A DNA stretch of 22,340 bases from Ruminococcaceae bacterium UBA5397. GTDB taxonomy: Bacteria > Bacillota > Clostridia > Oscillospirales > Acutalibacteraceae. Shown here one piece after another: positions 22,050 to 22,340 of the stretch (positions are counted from its first letter, which is position 1; every line of letters begins with the position of its first letter). The notes under the pieces were generated by a model, which worked only from the letters and a program-made list of their open reading frames with translations, ran no database searches and had not been told where the DNA came from. The translations under genes and the position numbers were made by a program. The stretch spans positions 1 through 22,340 of the forward strand of contig DHOF01000116.1 in the NCBI GenBank assembly GCA_002411615.1. Direction: 5' to 3'.

Positions 22050-22340
22050 TCAGCCGCGGTCTTTCCAGCCTTTTGCAAGTTCTCCCAGACGGTGAATTCC
22101 TTCTGCGAGTTCTTCGTCGGTAGGAGAAGAATAATTAATGCGGAAGCTCTGGCATGGCATGGTATCATCGGTGTAAAATGCGTTGCCAGGAACAGCACAA
22201 ACTTTGCATTCCTTTACGGCAGCAGCGCAAAAATCCAGCATCGGAATGGAATTTGGCAGTGTACACCAGATAAAAAGTCCACCTTCAATTGCACGGTAAG
22301 GCATCAATTCTTGATAGGGAGCCAAAGCTTCCTCTGCAAT
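22050..22340 (-). CDS. PLP-dependent aminotransferase class I/II, C-terminal end (partial)
   Basis: The frame is open to the end of the window, so the last 96 codons plus the stop are seen and the lysine-bearing core is outside. The segment EGGLFIWCTLPN, then CKVCAVPGNAFYTDD and SFRINYSSPTDEELAEGIHRLGEL, has the ending of fold-type I aminotransferases of the 2-aminoadipate/aromatic (MocR-like, LysN) group, in which the arginine of FRINYSSP binds the substrate carboxylate. It lies 40 bases upstream of trpS in the same direction and is probably cotranscribed. Substrate not determinable from this fragment. Confidence 0.85.
   Translation of the reverse strand: MAEEALAPYQELMPYRAIEGGLFIWCTLPNSIPMLDFCAAAVKECKVCAVPGNAFYTDDTMPCQSFRINYSSPTDEELAEGIHRLGELAKGWKDRG

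Noticed and set aside
1..22340. CRISPR array, insertion sequence, integrase, toxin-antitoxin or phage module
   Set aside because: No regularly spaced direct repeats, transposase or integrase motifs were seen. The XRE/DUF6442 pair resembles a toxin-antitoxin layout, but the membrane protein shows no toxin family features.

Overview
The window looks like chromosomal DNA of a spore-forming, anaerobic Gram-positive bacterium of the class Clostridia, probably near the Oscillospiraceae/Ruminococcaceae. The grounds are strong purine-rich ribosome binding sites, near-consensus TTGACA/TATAAT promoters, long perfect-stem terminators, a CotF-type spore coat protein, DUF134/NifX-like and CoA-disulfide-reductase genes, and an ECF sigma/ABC exporter operon. 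The placement is inferred from gene content; no rRNA or other phylogenetic marker is present beyond trpS.

Layout. 1-4322: the 3' end of a LysR regulator, an azlCD branched-chain amino acid exporter pair divergent from a second LysR gene, and an asnB-type asparagine synthetase. 4539-4994: a ferritin-like CotF spore coat protein. 5129-10796: a redox/sulfur island. A leftward operon (DUF134 regulator, metallo-beta-lactamase-fold protein, NifX-like protein) is divergent from a rightward pair (thioredoxin and an 819-residue oxidoreductase-rhodanese-TusA-DsrE fusion), and a Crp/Fnr regulator converges on the fusion gene. 11045-14537: an operon of ECF sigma factor, six-helix membrane protein, ABC ATPase and ABC permease. 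14870-16636: a decayed locus in which a frameshifted 5' half of an AbgT-type transporter gene is joined to the 3' three quarters of a cysteine desulfidase-family gene. 16782-18289: a small XRE regulator with a three-helix membrane protein (DUF6442-like), then a SAM methyltransferase. 18402-18490: tRNA-Ser(CGA). 18688-20874: a DUF815 AAA+ ATPase and a substrate-binding lipoprotein. 20975-22340: trpS and the C-terminal end of a PLP aminotransferase.

Regulation is unusually readable. The DUF134 operon has a consensus promoter bracketed by two copies of the palindrome GACATATGTC. The XRE/DUF6442 unit has a promoter bracketed by two GACAAG-N4-CTTGTC-type sites. The DUF815 promoter has a perfect 19-bp palindrome over its -35 box. 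The azlCD and LysR promoters lie back to back, next to a CATTAG-N5-CTAATG site. Seven hairpin terminators separate the transcription units, most of them usable from both strands.

The best candidate for a poorly described system is the 5.1-10.8 kb island: a Cys-rich DUF134 regulator with its own paired operator, linked to a four-domain persulfide-relay enzyme, a thioredoxin and a Crp/Fnr protein. The XRE/membrane-protein unit with its two-operator promoter comes next.
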